From Acidobacteriota bacterium (GTDB taxonomy: Bacteria; Acidobacteriota; Vicinamibacteria; Vicinamibacterales; UBA8438), in the NCBI GenBank assembly GCA_009838525.1, contig VXRJ01000028.1, forward strand, positions 1 to 64,000: a stretch of DNA of 64,000 nt, in the 5' to 3' direction. Under the pieces are notes generated by a model that was not told where the DNA came from, did not search any database, and worked only from the letters and a program-made list of their open reading frames with translations. Each line of letters opens with the position of its first letter. The first letter of the stretch is position 1. Shown piece after piece: positions 16,082 to 25,064 of this stretch. The position numbers and the translations under genes are program-made.

Positions 16082-17572
16082 TTGCCTGACGTCGACGTCT
16101 ATCTCGTGCCGATCGGCCCCACGCTGTACGAGCTTTACTGCGAGTCGGTCGAGGCCGGTCAGACCGACGACTCCGCGGGCGCGGGGCGAGGCGGCTGGTA
16201 CGCGCGTTTCCGGCAGATGATGGCGGAGGCGCAGGAAGCGCGCCGGACCCGGCGCCTGTCGACGCTGCCGACCGACCCCTCGGAAAGAAGGTCCTGGCTC
16301 ATCCGCCTCCGCAACGTGATCATCGGCTGGATCGCCGAGGCGATCGTCGACTGGCGAATGCTGTGGCACCTGCGGAGCCAGAGCTCGGTCACCCTGGTCC
16401 ATCCCGACGACCTGCAGCCCGACGACGCCGTCGCGGTCGCCCGAGCCGGCCTTCAGCGCGATGCCGACCGCCACGTCCGGCGCCTTGTGGGATCGAGCAT
16501 CGCGGCGGCCATCCTCGGGCCGCTCCTCTTCTTCGTGCCGGGTCCCAACCTGATCGCCTACTACTTCGTCTTCCTCGCCGTCGGGCATCTGCTTGCCTGG
16601 CGCGGGGCGCGGCACGGGTTGACCGGCGTGAAGTGGCGGCCCGCGCCGAGTGCGCCGCTGACGGAGCTGCGCGGCATCCTGAAGGACGATCCGGAGCGCC
16701 GCGCGGCGCATCTGCGCGACGTAGCGGCGCGGCTGAAGCTGGACCACCTGGTGCCCTTCGTCGAGCGGATGCTGGGCCGTCTGCTGGTGGTCGCGCTGCT
16801 GATGCTGGCCAGCGCCGTTCCGGCGGCGGCACAGGCGGTGGGCGGGCCGCGCCCGGCCCAGACGAGCGATCCGCAGCTCGGCTTTCTGACGCGGTACCTC
16901 GCCCATGTCGAGGGCGCCCGCCTCCCGGGCAACGGCGCGGAGGACTTCTCGTGGGACACCGATGTCGGCGTCGACATGGATGTCTTCGATCTTTGGTACC
17001 TGCGAGGCAACGTCTTCCTCAATCTGGAAACGGTCGTGGGCGACGAGCGGCGGCCGATCGATCCGACGCAGACCGCCTACACGATTGACCTGTCGGTCTT
17101 TGCCCGGCTGGTGCGAGGGGAGGTGGGGCTTACGTTCCACCATGTCTCGCGTCACCGGACCGACCGGGAGAGCCCCGGTTCGCCGGCCTGGAACCACATT
17201 GGCCTCTCCTACGGCGACCGGATGCAGATGGGATCGTTCGACGTCGATCTCGGCATCCGCGCGATGACGCTGATCACCGGGTCCGAGGTGGACTACAAGC
17301 AGGAGGCGAACGTCTGGGTCCGCGTCATCCGCCCCGTCACCAGTCGCATCTCGCTCATCGGCGAGCTGGACGGTACCTTGCTCCGGAGCGATCCCGACTG
17401 GTTCGGCCGGCACGGCGACTATGGCGGCATCGCGCGGTTCGGGCTGCGGTTCCGCGGCGGGGTCGGGGCGGGCGAAGTGCTGATCGGCCGTGAGCGGCGG
17501 ATCGATCCCGGCCTGTACGTCCGCGAGCCGGCGCGCTGGACCCGTCTGGCGTTTCGCTTCGTGCTCGACTGA
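16082..17572 (+). CDS. Mit_KHE1-like membrane domain fused in frame to a signal-peptide-plus-beta-barrel module
   Basis: One uninterrupted 496-codon frame encodes two unlike modules. Residues 1-225 resemble the mitochondrial K+/H+-exchange-related (Mit_KHE1, PF10173) family: DVYLVPIG at the N terminus, a mid helix (RNVIIGWIAEAIVDWRML) and hydrophobic helices around 135-172 with FFVPGPNLIAYY. Residues 230-252 (MLGRLLVVALLMLASAVPAAAQA) look exactly like a fresh signal peptide. Beyond it come ~240 residues of alternating polar/aromatic strands ending in Phe-Val-Leu-Asp, like an outer-membrane barrel. The only possible start is a TTG at 16082, which sits right before the conserved VYLVP segment. 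Either this is a fusion cut by signal peptidase, or a barrel gene starts internally at the ATG at 16769. Function is unknown. Confidence 0.6.
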   Translation: MPDVDVYLVPIGPTLYELYCESVEAGQTDDSAGAGRGGWYARFRQMMAEAQEARRTRRLSTLPTDPSERRSWLIRLRNVIIGWIAEAIVDWRMLWHLRSQSSVTLVHPDDLQPDDAVAVARAGLQRDADRHVRRLVGSSIAAAILGPLLFFVPGPNLIAYYFVFLAVGHLLAWRGARHGLTGVKWRPAPSAPLTELRGILKDDPERRAAHLRDVAARLKLDHLVPFVERMLGRLLVVALLMLASAVPAAAQAVGGPRPAQTSDPQLGFLTRYLAHVEGARLPGNGAEDFSWDTDVGVDMDVFDLWYLRGNVFLNLETVVGDERRPIDPTQTAYTIDLSVFARLVRGEVGLTFHHVSRHRTDRESPGSPAWNHIGLSYGDRMQMGSFDVDLGIRAMTLITGSEVDYKQEANVWVRVIRPVTSRISLIGELDGTLLRSDPDWFGRHGDYGGIARFGLRFRGGVGAGEVLIGRERRIDPGLYVREPARWTRLAFRFVLD

Positions 17573-17614
17573 CCGCCCGGCTCCCCAACCGCCGGCGGCA
17601 CGGGATCACTGTGA

Positions 17615-17620
17615 GATAAT
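17615..17620 (+). promoter_or_regulatory. -10 hexamer of the M16 operon in leaderless position
   Basis: GATAAT ends 6 bp before the ATG at 17627. There is no recognisable -35 17 bp upstream and no Shine-Dalgarno. Confidence 0.45.
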
Positions 17621-17626
17621 CGGCCC

Positions 17627-19000
17627 ATGCGTTCCCGGCCGCGTTTCTGCCGTGCCGCTGCGTTCGCGGCAATCACCGCCGTCCTGGCGGGCGTTTTCGT
17701 CGTTGCGGGGGGCGCGCAGGTTCGGCCGACGAAGTTCGATTACCGACTCGAAACGCTCGACAATGGACTGAGGGTGATCCTCTCCGAGGACCGCTCCACC
17801 CCTATTGTCCACCTGCAGCTCTGGTACCACGTCGGATCGCGCGACGAGCCGCCGGGCCGCACCGGGTTCGCCCACCTGTTCGAGCACCTCATGTTCCAGG
17901 GGTCGCACAACCTTCAACGGGGCGACCACCTGGCCCTCATCACGCGCATCGGCGGCGAAGGCAACGCCTACACGACCGACGACTCCACCGTCTACCACGC
18001 AACGGTCCCGGGCGAGTACCTGCCGCTGGTGCTGTGGATGGAAGCGGATCGGATGGCGACCCTCCGGATCAACCAGGAGGGACTTGACGCCGAACGCGAA
18101 GTGGTGAAGGAAGAGCGCCGCCTCCGGTACGAGAACGAGCCGTTCGGCCTTCTGAACGAGATTCTGTACGAGCACGCCTTCACCACGCACCCCTACCGGC
18201 ATACAACGATCGGTTCGATGGAAGACATAGAGGCGGCGCGGATCGAGGACGTGCGGGAGTTCTTCGACACCTACTACGTCCCGGAGAACGCCACGCTGGC
18301 CCTGGTGGGCGACTTCGACACCGACTACGCGTTCCAGCTCGTGCAGCACTTCTTCGGGCGGGTCCCGAAGGCGGAACGCCCGGTGCCTCGCGACCTGCCG
18401 CGCGAGCCCGCGCCGGCGGGCCCGCGCAACGTGACCGTCGAAGCCGACAACTGGCCGTTGCCGGCGGTCATCGTGGCCCACCCCGTGACCTACGACGGGC
18501 ACCCCGACGCCTACCCGCTCCACATCCTCTCGAAGGTGCTGTCCGATGGGCAGAGCGCGCGGATCTACCGGCGGCTGGTGTACGAGCAGCAGGTCGCGGT
18601 CACCGCTTTCGGCCAGTCGGTGCTGATCGAGGATCCGAACCTCTTCTACGCGGTGGCGCTCGTGCCGCCGGGACGGTCGACGGACGAAGCGGCGGCGGCG
18701 CTGATCGCGGAGCTCGACCGGGCGAAGACCGATCCGCCGACCGACGCCGAGCTGCAGCGGGCCAAGAACCAGTTCGCTCGCGATTACGTCATCGGCCGGA
18801 TCACGATCGAGCAGAAGGCGATGCATCTCGCGCACGCGGTGGTGGCGCATGACGACGTGACCACCGCCGACGCCGAGTTCGACATCTTCATGAACGTGTC
18901 GAGCGACGACGTGCAGCGGGTGGCCCGGACCTACCTGCGCGACGAGAATCGCCTCGTGCTGACGATCCTGCCCCGGGGCAGCGGGGGGGGCGGACAGTGA
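17627..19000 (+). CDS. M16-family zinc metallopeptidase, catalytic partner
   Basis: A 457-residue exported peptidase of the M16 (pitrilysin/PqqL-like) family. A signal peptide (about 1-30) precedes the inverted zinc motif H83-L-F-E86-H87 (AHLFEHLMF), followed by the downstream glutamate-bearing helix (EREVVKEERRLRYE) that supplies the third ligand. An R/Y-type C-terminal half (GQSARIYRRLVYEQQ) completes the two-lobed clam fold. Its stop overlaps the GTG of the next gene (GTGA, 18997-19000), which encodes an M16 protein with a degenerate active site. The two probably form an active/inactive heterodimer in the periplasm, as in other M16B pairs. Substrate unknown. Confidence 0.92.
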   Translation: MRSRPRFCRAAAFAAITAVLAGVFVVAGGAQVRPTKFDYRLETLDNGLRVILSEDRSTPIVHLQLWYHVGSRDEPPGRTGFAHLFEHLMFQGSHNLQRGDHLALITRIGGEGNAYTTDDSTVYHATVPGEYLPLVLWMEADRMATLRINQEGLDAEREVVKEERRLRYENEPFGLLNEILYEHAFTTHPYRHTTIGSMEDIEAARIEDVREFFDTYYVPENATLALVGDFDTDYAFQLVQHFFGRVPKAERPVPRDLPREPAPAGPRNVTVEADNWPLPAVIVAHPVTYDGHPDAYPLHILSKVLSDGQSARIYRRLVYEQQVAVTAFGQSVLIEDPNLFYAVALVPPGRSTDEAAAALIAELDRAKTDPPTDAELQRAKNQFARDYVIGRITIEQKAMHLAHAVVAHDDVTTADAEFDIFMNVSSDDVQRVARTYLRDENRLVLTILPRGSGGGGQ

Positions 19001-20511
19001 GGGCGGCCCGTACCTGGAGGACGCCCGCGCCTGCCGCCGCCGCGGCGCTGGCATGCGCCGTCGCGACCCTGGCCATCGCCTCGTCCGCCTCCGCCCAGCG
19101 GGTCGACTGGCCGCGGGAACAGCCGCCGCCGCCGCTCGACCGGCGCGCCATGGTCTTCCCGCACTACGAGATCCGGTCGCTCGCGAACGGCCTGCAAGTG
19201 ATCTACGTCGGCCACCACGAGCAGCCGGCCGTGAGTGTCCGCATGATCCTGCGGGCCGGGACCGCGTCCGATCCAGCCGGCAAACCGGGCGTTGCCCAGT
19301 TCGTGGGCCGGCTGCTCGATCAGGGGACCACGACCCGCTCGGCGCAGGAGATCGCCACGACCATCGACAGCATCGGCGGCGCGCTCGGTGTCGGCGCGGC
19401 CCGCGAGCTGAGCTTCGTGGACGCGCTGGTCCTGAAGAACGACTTCGACCTCGCGCTCGATCTGCTGTCCGACGTGGCGCGGCGCCCGGCGTTCGATCCG
19501 GCCGAGATCGAACGGCAGCGCACGCAGGTCCTCAACAGCTTCCAGGTGAGCTACGAGGATCCTGGCTATCTCGCGGGAGTCGTCTTCAACCGCCTGGTGT
19601 ACGGCTTCCATCCGTACGGGATGCCCCAGGGGGGAACGCCCGAATCGGTTCGCGCGGTCACGCGCGAGGACCTCGTGGCGTTTCACCGAACCCACTATCT
19701 GCCGAACAACGCGTTGATCGCGGTGGTGGGCGACGTCACGGCCGACGAGGCGTTCGCCGGGGTGGAGCGGGTGCTGGGTGACTGGCCGGCGGGAGCCGTG
19801 GAGCCGCCCGCGGCGGGAGTCGAGACGATTCCGATGCCGACCCGCCGCCTCGTCGTGATCAACCGCCCGGGCGCCGTGCAGACCGTCATCCGGGCCGGCC
19901 ATGTCGCGCTGCCGCGCGACCACGACGATTTCCTGACGTTCGACCTGGCGATCAAGATCCTGGGGGGTGACGGAGGCAACCGGCTCGCTGGCGTGCTCCG
20001 GACCGACCGGCAACTCACGTACTCGGCGAGCGCCGATCTGGCGGGGCAGCTTCTGTCGGGCGACTTCCTCGCCCAGACCGACACGCGCACCGAGGCCACC
20101 GCCGAGGCCCTCCGGGTCATGGTGGACGAAATCGCCCGGCTCCGGCGGGACCGCGTCAGCCGCCGCGAGCTGCGCGGGGCGCAGGACTACCTGGCCGGGA
20201 GCTTTCCGATCACGCTAGAGACGCCCAACGCCATCGCCGCGCGTGTGCTCGAGGCGATGCTCTTCGGCCTCGACCTCGACACGATCGAGCAGTACCCGCA
20301 ACGGATCAACGCGGTGACGCCGCGCGAGATCCAGCGTGCGGCGGAGGCGCACCTCCATCCCGACAACCTGTCAATCGTGCTGGTGGGCGACGCGTCCACG
20401 TTCATCCGCGACCTGCCGGCCGTCGGGTTCGACCGGATCGAAGTCGTGCCGGTCGCCGAACTCGACCTGACCGCGCCCGACCTCCGCGGAGGCGGGCGAC
20501 GCGGGCAGTAG
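18997..20511 (+). CDS. M16-family peptidase-like subunit, catalytically degenerate
   Basis: A 504-residue M16 homologue with a signal peptide (about 1-33, ending ASA). Aligned on its partner, the zinc motif HLFEH is replaced by Q101-F-V-G104-R105, so it should not bind catalytic zinc. The R/Y-pair-like region is retained (GDGGNRLAGVLRTDRQLTYS). It starts at a GTG overlapping the stop of the active gene by 4 bp, indicating coupled synthesis, and ends 9 bp before lpxB. In characterised M16B pairs the inactive subunit shapes the chamber and supplies C-terminal domain residues; that role is inferred here. Periplasmic. Confidence 0.9.
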   Translation: MRAARTWRTPAPAAAAALACAVATLAIASSASAQRVDWPREQPPPPLDRRAMVFPHYEIRSLANGLQVIYVGHHEQPAVSVRMILRAGTASDPAGKPGVAQFVGRLLDQGTTTRSAQEIATTIDSIGGALGVGAARELSFVDALVLKNDFDLALDLLSDVARRPAFDPAEIERQRTQVLNSFQVSYEDPGYLAGVVFNRLVYGFHPYGMPQGGTPESVRAVTREDLVAFHRTHYLPNNALIAVVGDVTADEAFAGVERVLGDWPAGAVEPPAAGVETIPMPTRRLVVINRPGAVQTVIRAGHVALPRDHDDFLTFDLAIKILGGDGGNRLAGVLRTDRQLTYSASADLAGQLLSGDFLAQTDTRTEATAEALRVMVDEIARLRRDRVSRRELRGAQDYLAGSFPITLETPNAIAARVLEAMLFGLDLDTIEQYPQRINAVTPREIQRAAEAHLHPDNLSIVLVGDASTFIRDLPAVGFDRIEVVPVAELDLTAPDLRGGGRRGQ

Positions 20512-20520
20512 TCCACGCCA

Positions 20521-21672
20521 GTGATCCTCATCTCGTGCGGCGAACCCTCGGGTGACCTGTACGCCGGCGCCCTGACCCGCGCGTTGCGTGCGGTTGATCC
20601 CTCGGTGACGGTTTGCGGCCTCGGCGGCGACCACCTGCGCGATGCCGGCGCGGAGCTGGTGGGGCACTACCGGGGGCTGGCCGCGACCGGGTTGTCGGAA
20701 GCGCTCGCGGTAGTGCCCCGCTCGTTCGCGACCTACCGGCGCATGGTGGCGCGCGCCCGCGCGGAGAGGCCGGATGTCTTCGTAGCGATCGATTTCCCGG
20801 AGATCAACTTCCGCGTCGCCGCGGCGATGCGCCGCCTGGGCGTGCCCGTCGTCTACTACATCGGACCGCAGCTCTGGGCGTGGCGGCGGGGCCGGATCCG
20901 GACGATGGGGCAGGTCGTCGACCGGGTTCTCGTGATCTTTCCGTTCGAGACGGAGATCTATCGCCAGGCGGATATCCCGGTCGAGTTCGTGGGCCATCCG
21001 CTGCTGGAAGTGACGACGCCGTCGGTTGCGCGGGAGCCCTTCCTGCGTGAGCTGGGGCTCGATCCGGCCGCGCCGACCGTCGCCCTGCTGCCGGGGAGCC
21101 GGCCGAACGAGCTGCGCGCAATCCTGCCCGATGTGGCGCACGCGGCCAGGCGCATCCGCGAGCGCGTGCCGGGCGCGCAGTTTGTCGTCGCCCGGGCGCC
21201 GCAGCTTGACGAGGACCTCTTTGCGCCAATCGGACCGCTCGTGTCCGCAGGCGTGGCGGCGGTGGTGGAAGGGCGGACCGACGACGCCCTGGCGGCGTCC
21301 GACGCCGTAGTTACCGCGTCGGGCACGGCGACCGTGCAGGCCGCCATCCATCAGAAGCCGATGGTGATCGTCTACCGGTTGTCGGCCATCACCTTCTGCA
21401 TCGTGAAGGCGTTTTCTCACGTCCCGAACGCGGGGATGGTGAATCTGATCGCGGGAAGGCAGGTGGTGCCGGAACTCCTGCAGGATGCCTTCACGCCGGA
21501 CGCGGTGGCCGACGAAGTGGTCCGTTTCCTGACGGATACGGAACTCGCCGTCCGCACGCGCGCCGCGCTCGCGGACGTGCGCGACCGACTGGGCAGTCCG
21601 GGCGCCAGCCGTCGCGCCGCGGCGCGTATTCTGGAGTCCGCGCGACGGACGGGCCAGCCCAACCCCATATAA
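20521..21672 (+). CDS. lpxB: Lipid-A-disaccharide synthase
   Basis: A 383-residue GT-B glycosyltransferase (GT19) that joins UDP-2,3-diacylglucosamine to lipid X in lipid A synthesis at the inner membrane face. The N terminus ILISCGEPSGDLYAGAL, the IDFPEINFR segment, the IGPQLWAWRRGR block and the LLPGSRPNEL motif are diagnostic. The GTG start at 20521 lies 9 bp after the M16 subunit stop. The gene is not next to lpxA/lpxD/fabZ as in proteobacteria, but sits between exported peptidases and the Oar-like receptor. Its presence shows the organism makes lipid A. Confidence 0.95.
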   Translation: MILISCGEPSGDLYAGALTRALRAVDPSVTVCGLGGDHLRDAGAELVGHYRGLAATGLSEALAVVPRSFATYRRMVARARAERPDVFVAIDFPEINFRVAAAMRRLGVPVVYYIGPQLWAWRRGRIRTMGQVVDRVLVIFPFETEIYRQADIPVEFVGHPLLEVTTPSVAREPFLRELGLDPAAPTVALLPGSRPNELRAILPDVAHAARRIRERVPGAQFVVARAPQLDEDLFAPIGPLVSAGVAAVVEGRTDDALAASDAVVTASGTATVQAAIHQKPMVIVYRLSAITFCIVKAFSHVPNAGMVNLIAGRQVVPELLQDAFTPDAVADEVVRFLTDTELAVRTRAALADVRDRLGSPGASRRAAARILESARRTGQPNPI

Positions 21673-21673
21673 T
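21668..21673 (+). promoter_or_regulatory. -10 hexamer of the Oar-like receptor gene in leaderless position
   Basis: A perfect TATAAT spans the lpxB stop region and ends 8 bp before the receptor ATG at 21682. No -35 and no Shine-Dalgarno are evident. Confidence 0.55.
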
Positions 21674-21681
21674 CATCCGTC

Positions 21682-24600
21682 ATGCTGGTATCCGTCTGTC
21701 CCGCCGTAGGAGCGGTTCGTGCGGCCGCGCTGGTGGCCGTGCTGCTTCTCGGCAGCGCGGTTTCCGTGGCCGGCCAGGCGAATACCGGGACCCTGGAAGG
21801 GGTCGTTCGCGATGAATCGGGGGGTGTCCTGCCAGGTGCTACGGTGGTCGCGACCCATGCCGAGAGCGGCTTCTCGGTCGAACGGGTGACGGGCGCCGAC
21901 GGACGCTACTACATGGCGTCGCTGCCCATCGGGGAATGGACCATCAGCGCCGAAGTGCCCGGCTTCCGCCGGGTGGTCCAGACCGGCGTCTTCCTCGATC
22001 TGGGACGCACCCTGGATCTGGCGTTTCAGCTCGACCTGGGACAGATCACCGAAGAGGTGACGGTCACCGCGGCGGCGCCGCTGCTGCAGTCGACGACGGC
22101 GGAAATCAGCGACGTGATCGACACGCGCGAGGTGGAGCAGATCCCCCTGAACGGACGCCAGTTCCTGCAGCTCGCGCAACTGAGTGACGCGGTCGTGATC
22201 CCGCCGGGCGGGACGCGCGGCGCGGCGTTGCAGCAGGCGGGACCGCTGCCGAACGTCGGCGGCCAGCGCGCCGGCCACAACATCTACCTGCTCGACGGGG
22301 TGAAGGTGACCGACGAGCTGTTCAACAACCTGGTGATCAATCCGTCGGTCGATTCGATCCAGGAATTCAAGATCCAGAAATCGATGTATCCGCCGGAGTT
22401 CGGTGGCAAGGCGTCGGCGCTCATAAACGTCGCCACCAAGTCGGGTGGCAACCAGATTCATGGCAGCGCCTTCGCCTTCGTCCGCGACGAGCGGTTCGAC
22501 GCGCACAACTACTTCGACCCCCCCGACGAGCCGGTCCCGCCGCTCGATCAACGCCAGTTCGGCGGCAGTCTGGGCGGGCCGCTCGTCACCGACCGGACGT
22601 TCGCCTTCGTCAGCTTCGAAGGACAGCGGACCCAGCGGTCGCTCACGAAGACCTTCTCCGTGCCCTCGGTGCCGGTCCGCGGCGGCGACTTCGCCGGCCA
22701 GGCGCCGATCTGCGATCCGCTCACGCGCGATCCGGCGACGGGCGCCTGCGGTACGTTCTTTCCCGGCAACCGAATTCCGGCCGGCCGGATCGACCCGGTC
22801 GCCGCCGCGTTTCTCCAGGCGGTGCCAATGCCGAGTGGCAGCGGCGAGGTGCAGAACCTGACCTCGGTCGAGCAGTCGGAGTCGGACATCAATCAGTTCA
22901 GCGCCCGGATCGATCACCGCTTCGGGCAGGCGGATCAGTTCTTCGCGCGCTTCTCGACATTCGACGCCGAGGACCTCCAGCCGTTCGGGACCAGCATCCA
23001 GCAGGAGTCGCTCATCCCGGGCTTCGGCCGGACTCTCACCACGCGCACGCGCAACCTCGCGCTGAGCTGGGCGCGGCCCATCGGAACGACATTCCTGAGC
23101 GAGACGCGGTTCGGCTGGATGCGGGTGGAAGGCGGGCAGGCGAGCCTGAACCGGGGCGTCGACTTCGCCGGCCCGCTCGGCATCGCGGGAGTGACCCGCG
23201 ATCCGCGCGACGTCGGCTATCCCCAGATCGACACCGCCGGTCTGTACAGCGCCATGGGCGATCCGGCCAGCTTCGTCTACCGGAACAACGAGCACTTCGA
23301 GCTGTACCAGAACGTGCTGATCGACCGGGGCAACCACCACCTGAAATTCGGGGGTTACTGGTTCCACCTTCGGTTCCGGCCGGAGAATCCCGACACCCCC
23401 CGGGGTCGTTTCGCCTACACGGGGCGCTTCAGCGGCAATCCCTTCGCGGATTTCCTGCTGGGCTATCCGGTCTCCGCCCGCGCCGGCATCGGCGGCCGCG
23501 GCGACGAGAATGCCCGCACGAACTGGATGCACCTGTTCGCCCAGGACGACTGGCGCGTGCGCGACGGCCTGACTCTGAACTTCGGGCTGCGCTACGAGTT
23601 CAATCAGCACATGCGCGACGTGGACAACCGGCTGTCGACGATCGACCTGTCCGTTCCGGGGGGGCGTTATGTGATTGCGAGCGACGACGCGGGGAACATC
23701 TCGCCCGCGGCCGAGGCGTTGCTGCCGCTCATTCCGATTCCGTGGGTGACGTCGGCCGAGGCGGGATGGGACCGGAGCCTGCTGCGGCCGAGCAAGGTGC
23801 GGCTTGCGCCGCGCTTCGGCTTTGCGTGGCAGCCGGATGACGGCGGACGGACCGTGGTGCGGGGAGGCTACGGCGTCTTCCTGAACCAGTGGGCCTACAG
23901 CGTGCAGACCGCCTTCGCCCGCAATCTGCCGTTCTTCCTGCTGAAGCAGGTGGATGTGCCGGCGGGCCAGTTCGTGCCGCTGGCCGACACGCGGACGATT
24001 CTGGCGTCAGACCCGACGGGCAGCATCGGCGGCTCGATCATGGACTACGACTACTTCGTCGAGTACACGCAGACCTGGAGCGGCGGCCTGCAGACGGAGC
24101 TGGGGCCGAGCCAGATGCTCGAGCTCTTCTACATGGGGTCGTACACGATCGGCGCCGACAACTCGACCATCCACAACGTGCCGGTCCCCGGCCCCGGGCC
24201 GATCAGCGCGCGGCGCCCGGTGCCGCAGCTCGCCGGCATCCGCGCCATCCGCTTCGACGGCAAGTCGATCTATCACGCCGTCACTGTCAAGACGGTCCGC
24301 CGCATCCGCGACGGCCTGGCGTTCGACCTCGCCTACACGCTGTCGCGGTCGGAGGACGATGCGTCCAGCCCGGGGGCGACCGCCTTCGAGAGGAACGTGC
24401 CGCAGGACGTGCGCAACATCTTCCCGGGCGAGGTGGCGCTGTCGAGCTTCGATCACCGTCACCAGTTCGTGGGGAGCGCGACCTACGAGCTTCCGTTCGC
24501 GGCCGGCGCCGGCGGCGCGCGCGAGGCGCTGTTCGGCAACTGGCGGGTGAACGGCATCGTCTCCGCGCAGTCGGGTGCGCCGTTCACGGTGAACGTCACC

Positions 24601-24978
24601 GACGACATCGCCAATATCGGCGCCGGCCCGGCCCAGCGCCCCGACTTGACCGGCGACCCCAACCTGCCGCTGGGCCAGCGGACGCCGGAGCGCTGGTTCG
24701 ATACCGACGCGTTCAGCCTTCAGGATCCGTTCACGTACGGCAGCGCGCCGCGCAACCCGGTCTTCGCCCCCGGCTATTTCAACATCGACCTGTCGGTCGC
24801 CAAGAACTGGTTCCTCGACGACGGCAGCCGGCTGGAGTTCCGCTGGGAGATCTTCAACCTGCTCAACCGCGCCAACTTCGACCTCCCGAACCGCTTCTTC
24901 GGGTCTCCCAACTTCGGCCGTATCTTCAGCGCCCTCAACGCGCGGGAGATGCAGTTCGGCCTCCGCTGGGCGTTCTAG
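21682..24978 (+). CDS. Oar-like TonB-dependent receptor with N-terminal carboxypeptidase-regulatory domain
   Basis: A 1098-residue outer-membrane protein. A signal peptide (about 1-32) leads to a carboxypeptidase-regulatory-like beta domain (about 36-115: GTLEGVVRDESGGVLPGATVVAT), then a TonB plug (VTVTAAAPLLQSTTAEISDVID, with NGRQFLQLAQL and GGQRAGHNIYLLDGV), then a large barrel ending in Phe (RWAF), as outer-membrane barrels do. This architecture is greatly expanded in Acidobacteriota. The ligand is unknown; members probably import or bind oligosaccharides or other large nutrients. The start at 21682 follows TATAAT by 8 bp. It lies 9 bp after lpxB, and an exported amidohydrolase follows 86 bp downstream, which may or may not share the substrate. 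Confidence 0.92.
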   Translation: MLVSVCPAVGAVRAAALVAVLLLGSAVSVAGQANTGTLEGVVRDESGGVLPGATVVATHAESGFSVERVTGADGRYYMASLPIGEWTISAEVPGFRRVVQTGVFLDLGRTLDLAFQLDLGQITEEVTVTAAAPLLQSTTAEISDVIDTREVEQIPLNGRQFLQLAQLSDAVVIPPGGTRGAALQQAGPLPNVGGQRAGHNIYLLDGVKVTDELFNNLVINPSVDSIQEFKIQKSMYPPEFGGKASALINVATKSGGNQIHGSAFAFVRDERFDAHNYFDPPDEPVPPLDQRQFGGSLGGPLVTDRTFAFVSFEGQRTQRSLTKTFSVPSVPVRGGDFAGQAPICDPLTRDPATGACGTFFPGNRIPAGRIDPVAAAFLQAVPMPSGSGEVQNLTSVEQSESDINQFSARIDHRFGQADQFFARFSTFDAEDLQPFGTSIQQESLIPGFGRTLTTRTRNLALSWARPIGTTFLSETRFGWMRVEGGQASLNRGVDFAGPLGIAGVTRDPRDVGYPQIDTAGLYSAMGDPASFVYRNNEHFELYQNVLIDRGNHHLKFGGYWFHLRFRPENPDTPRGRFAYTGRFSGNPFADFLLGYPVSARAGIGGRGDENARTNWMHLFAQDDWRVRDGLTLNFGLRYEFNQHMRDVDNRLSTIDLSVPGGRYVIASDDAGNISPAAEALLPLIPIPWVTSAEAGWDRSLLRPSKVRLAPRFGFAWQPDDGGRTVVRGGYGVFLNQWAYSVQTAFARNLPFFLLKQVDVPAGQFVPLADTRTILASDPTGSIGGSIMDYDYFVEYTQTWSGGLQTELGPSQMLELFYMGSYTIGADNSTIHNVPVPGPGPISARRPVPQLAGIRAIRFDGKSIYHAVTVKTVRRIRDGLAFDLAYTLSRSEDDASSPGATAFERNVPQDVRNIFPGEVALSSFDHRHQFVGSATYELPFAAGAGGAREALFGNWRVNGIVSAQSGAPFTVNVTDDIANIGAGPAQRPDLTGDPNLPLGQRTPERWFDTDAFSLQDPFTYGSAPRNPVFAPGYFNIDLSVAKNWFLDDGSRLEFRWEIFNLLNRANFDLPNRFFGSPNFGRIFSALNAREMQFGLRWAF

Positions 24979-25064
24979 TATCGTTAACTCCGGTGCGCCG
25001 GCGCCGCCGCCGGCCGCATCCGGAAGGACGGACATCCGGGATTCGTTCGCACGGGAGACGTGCC

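Noticed and set aside
21673-23610. 645-codon open frame on the minus strand
   Set aside because: Lies wholly antisense to the Oar-like receptor gene, reads as Arg/Asp/Val-rich without domains, and results from high third-position GC. The same holds for other long antisense frames.
24991-25017. Third full copy of the palindromic repeat
   Set aside because: Only GGTGCGCCGGCG is shared; the second arm is absent, so I mention it only as a partial relative.
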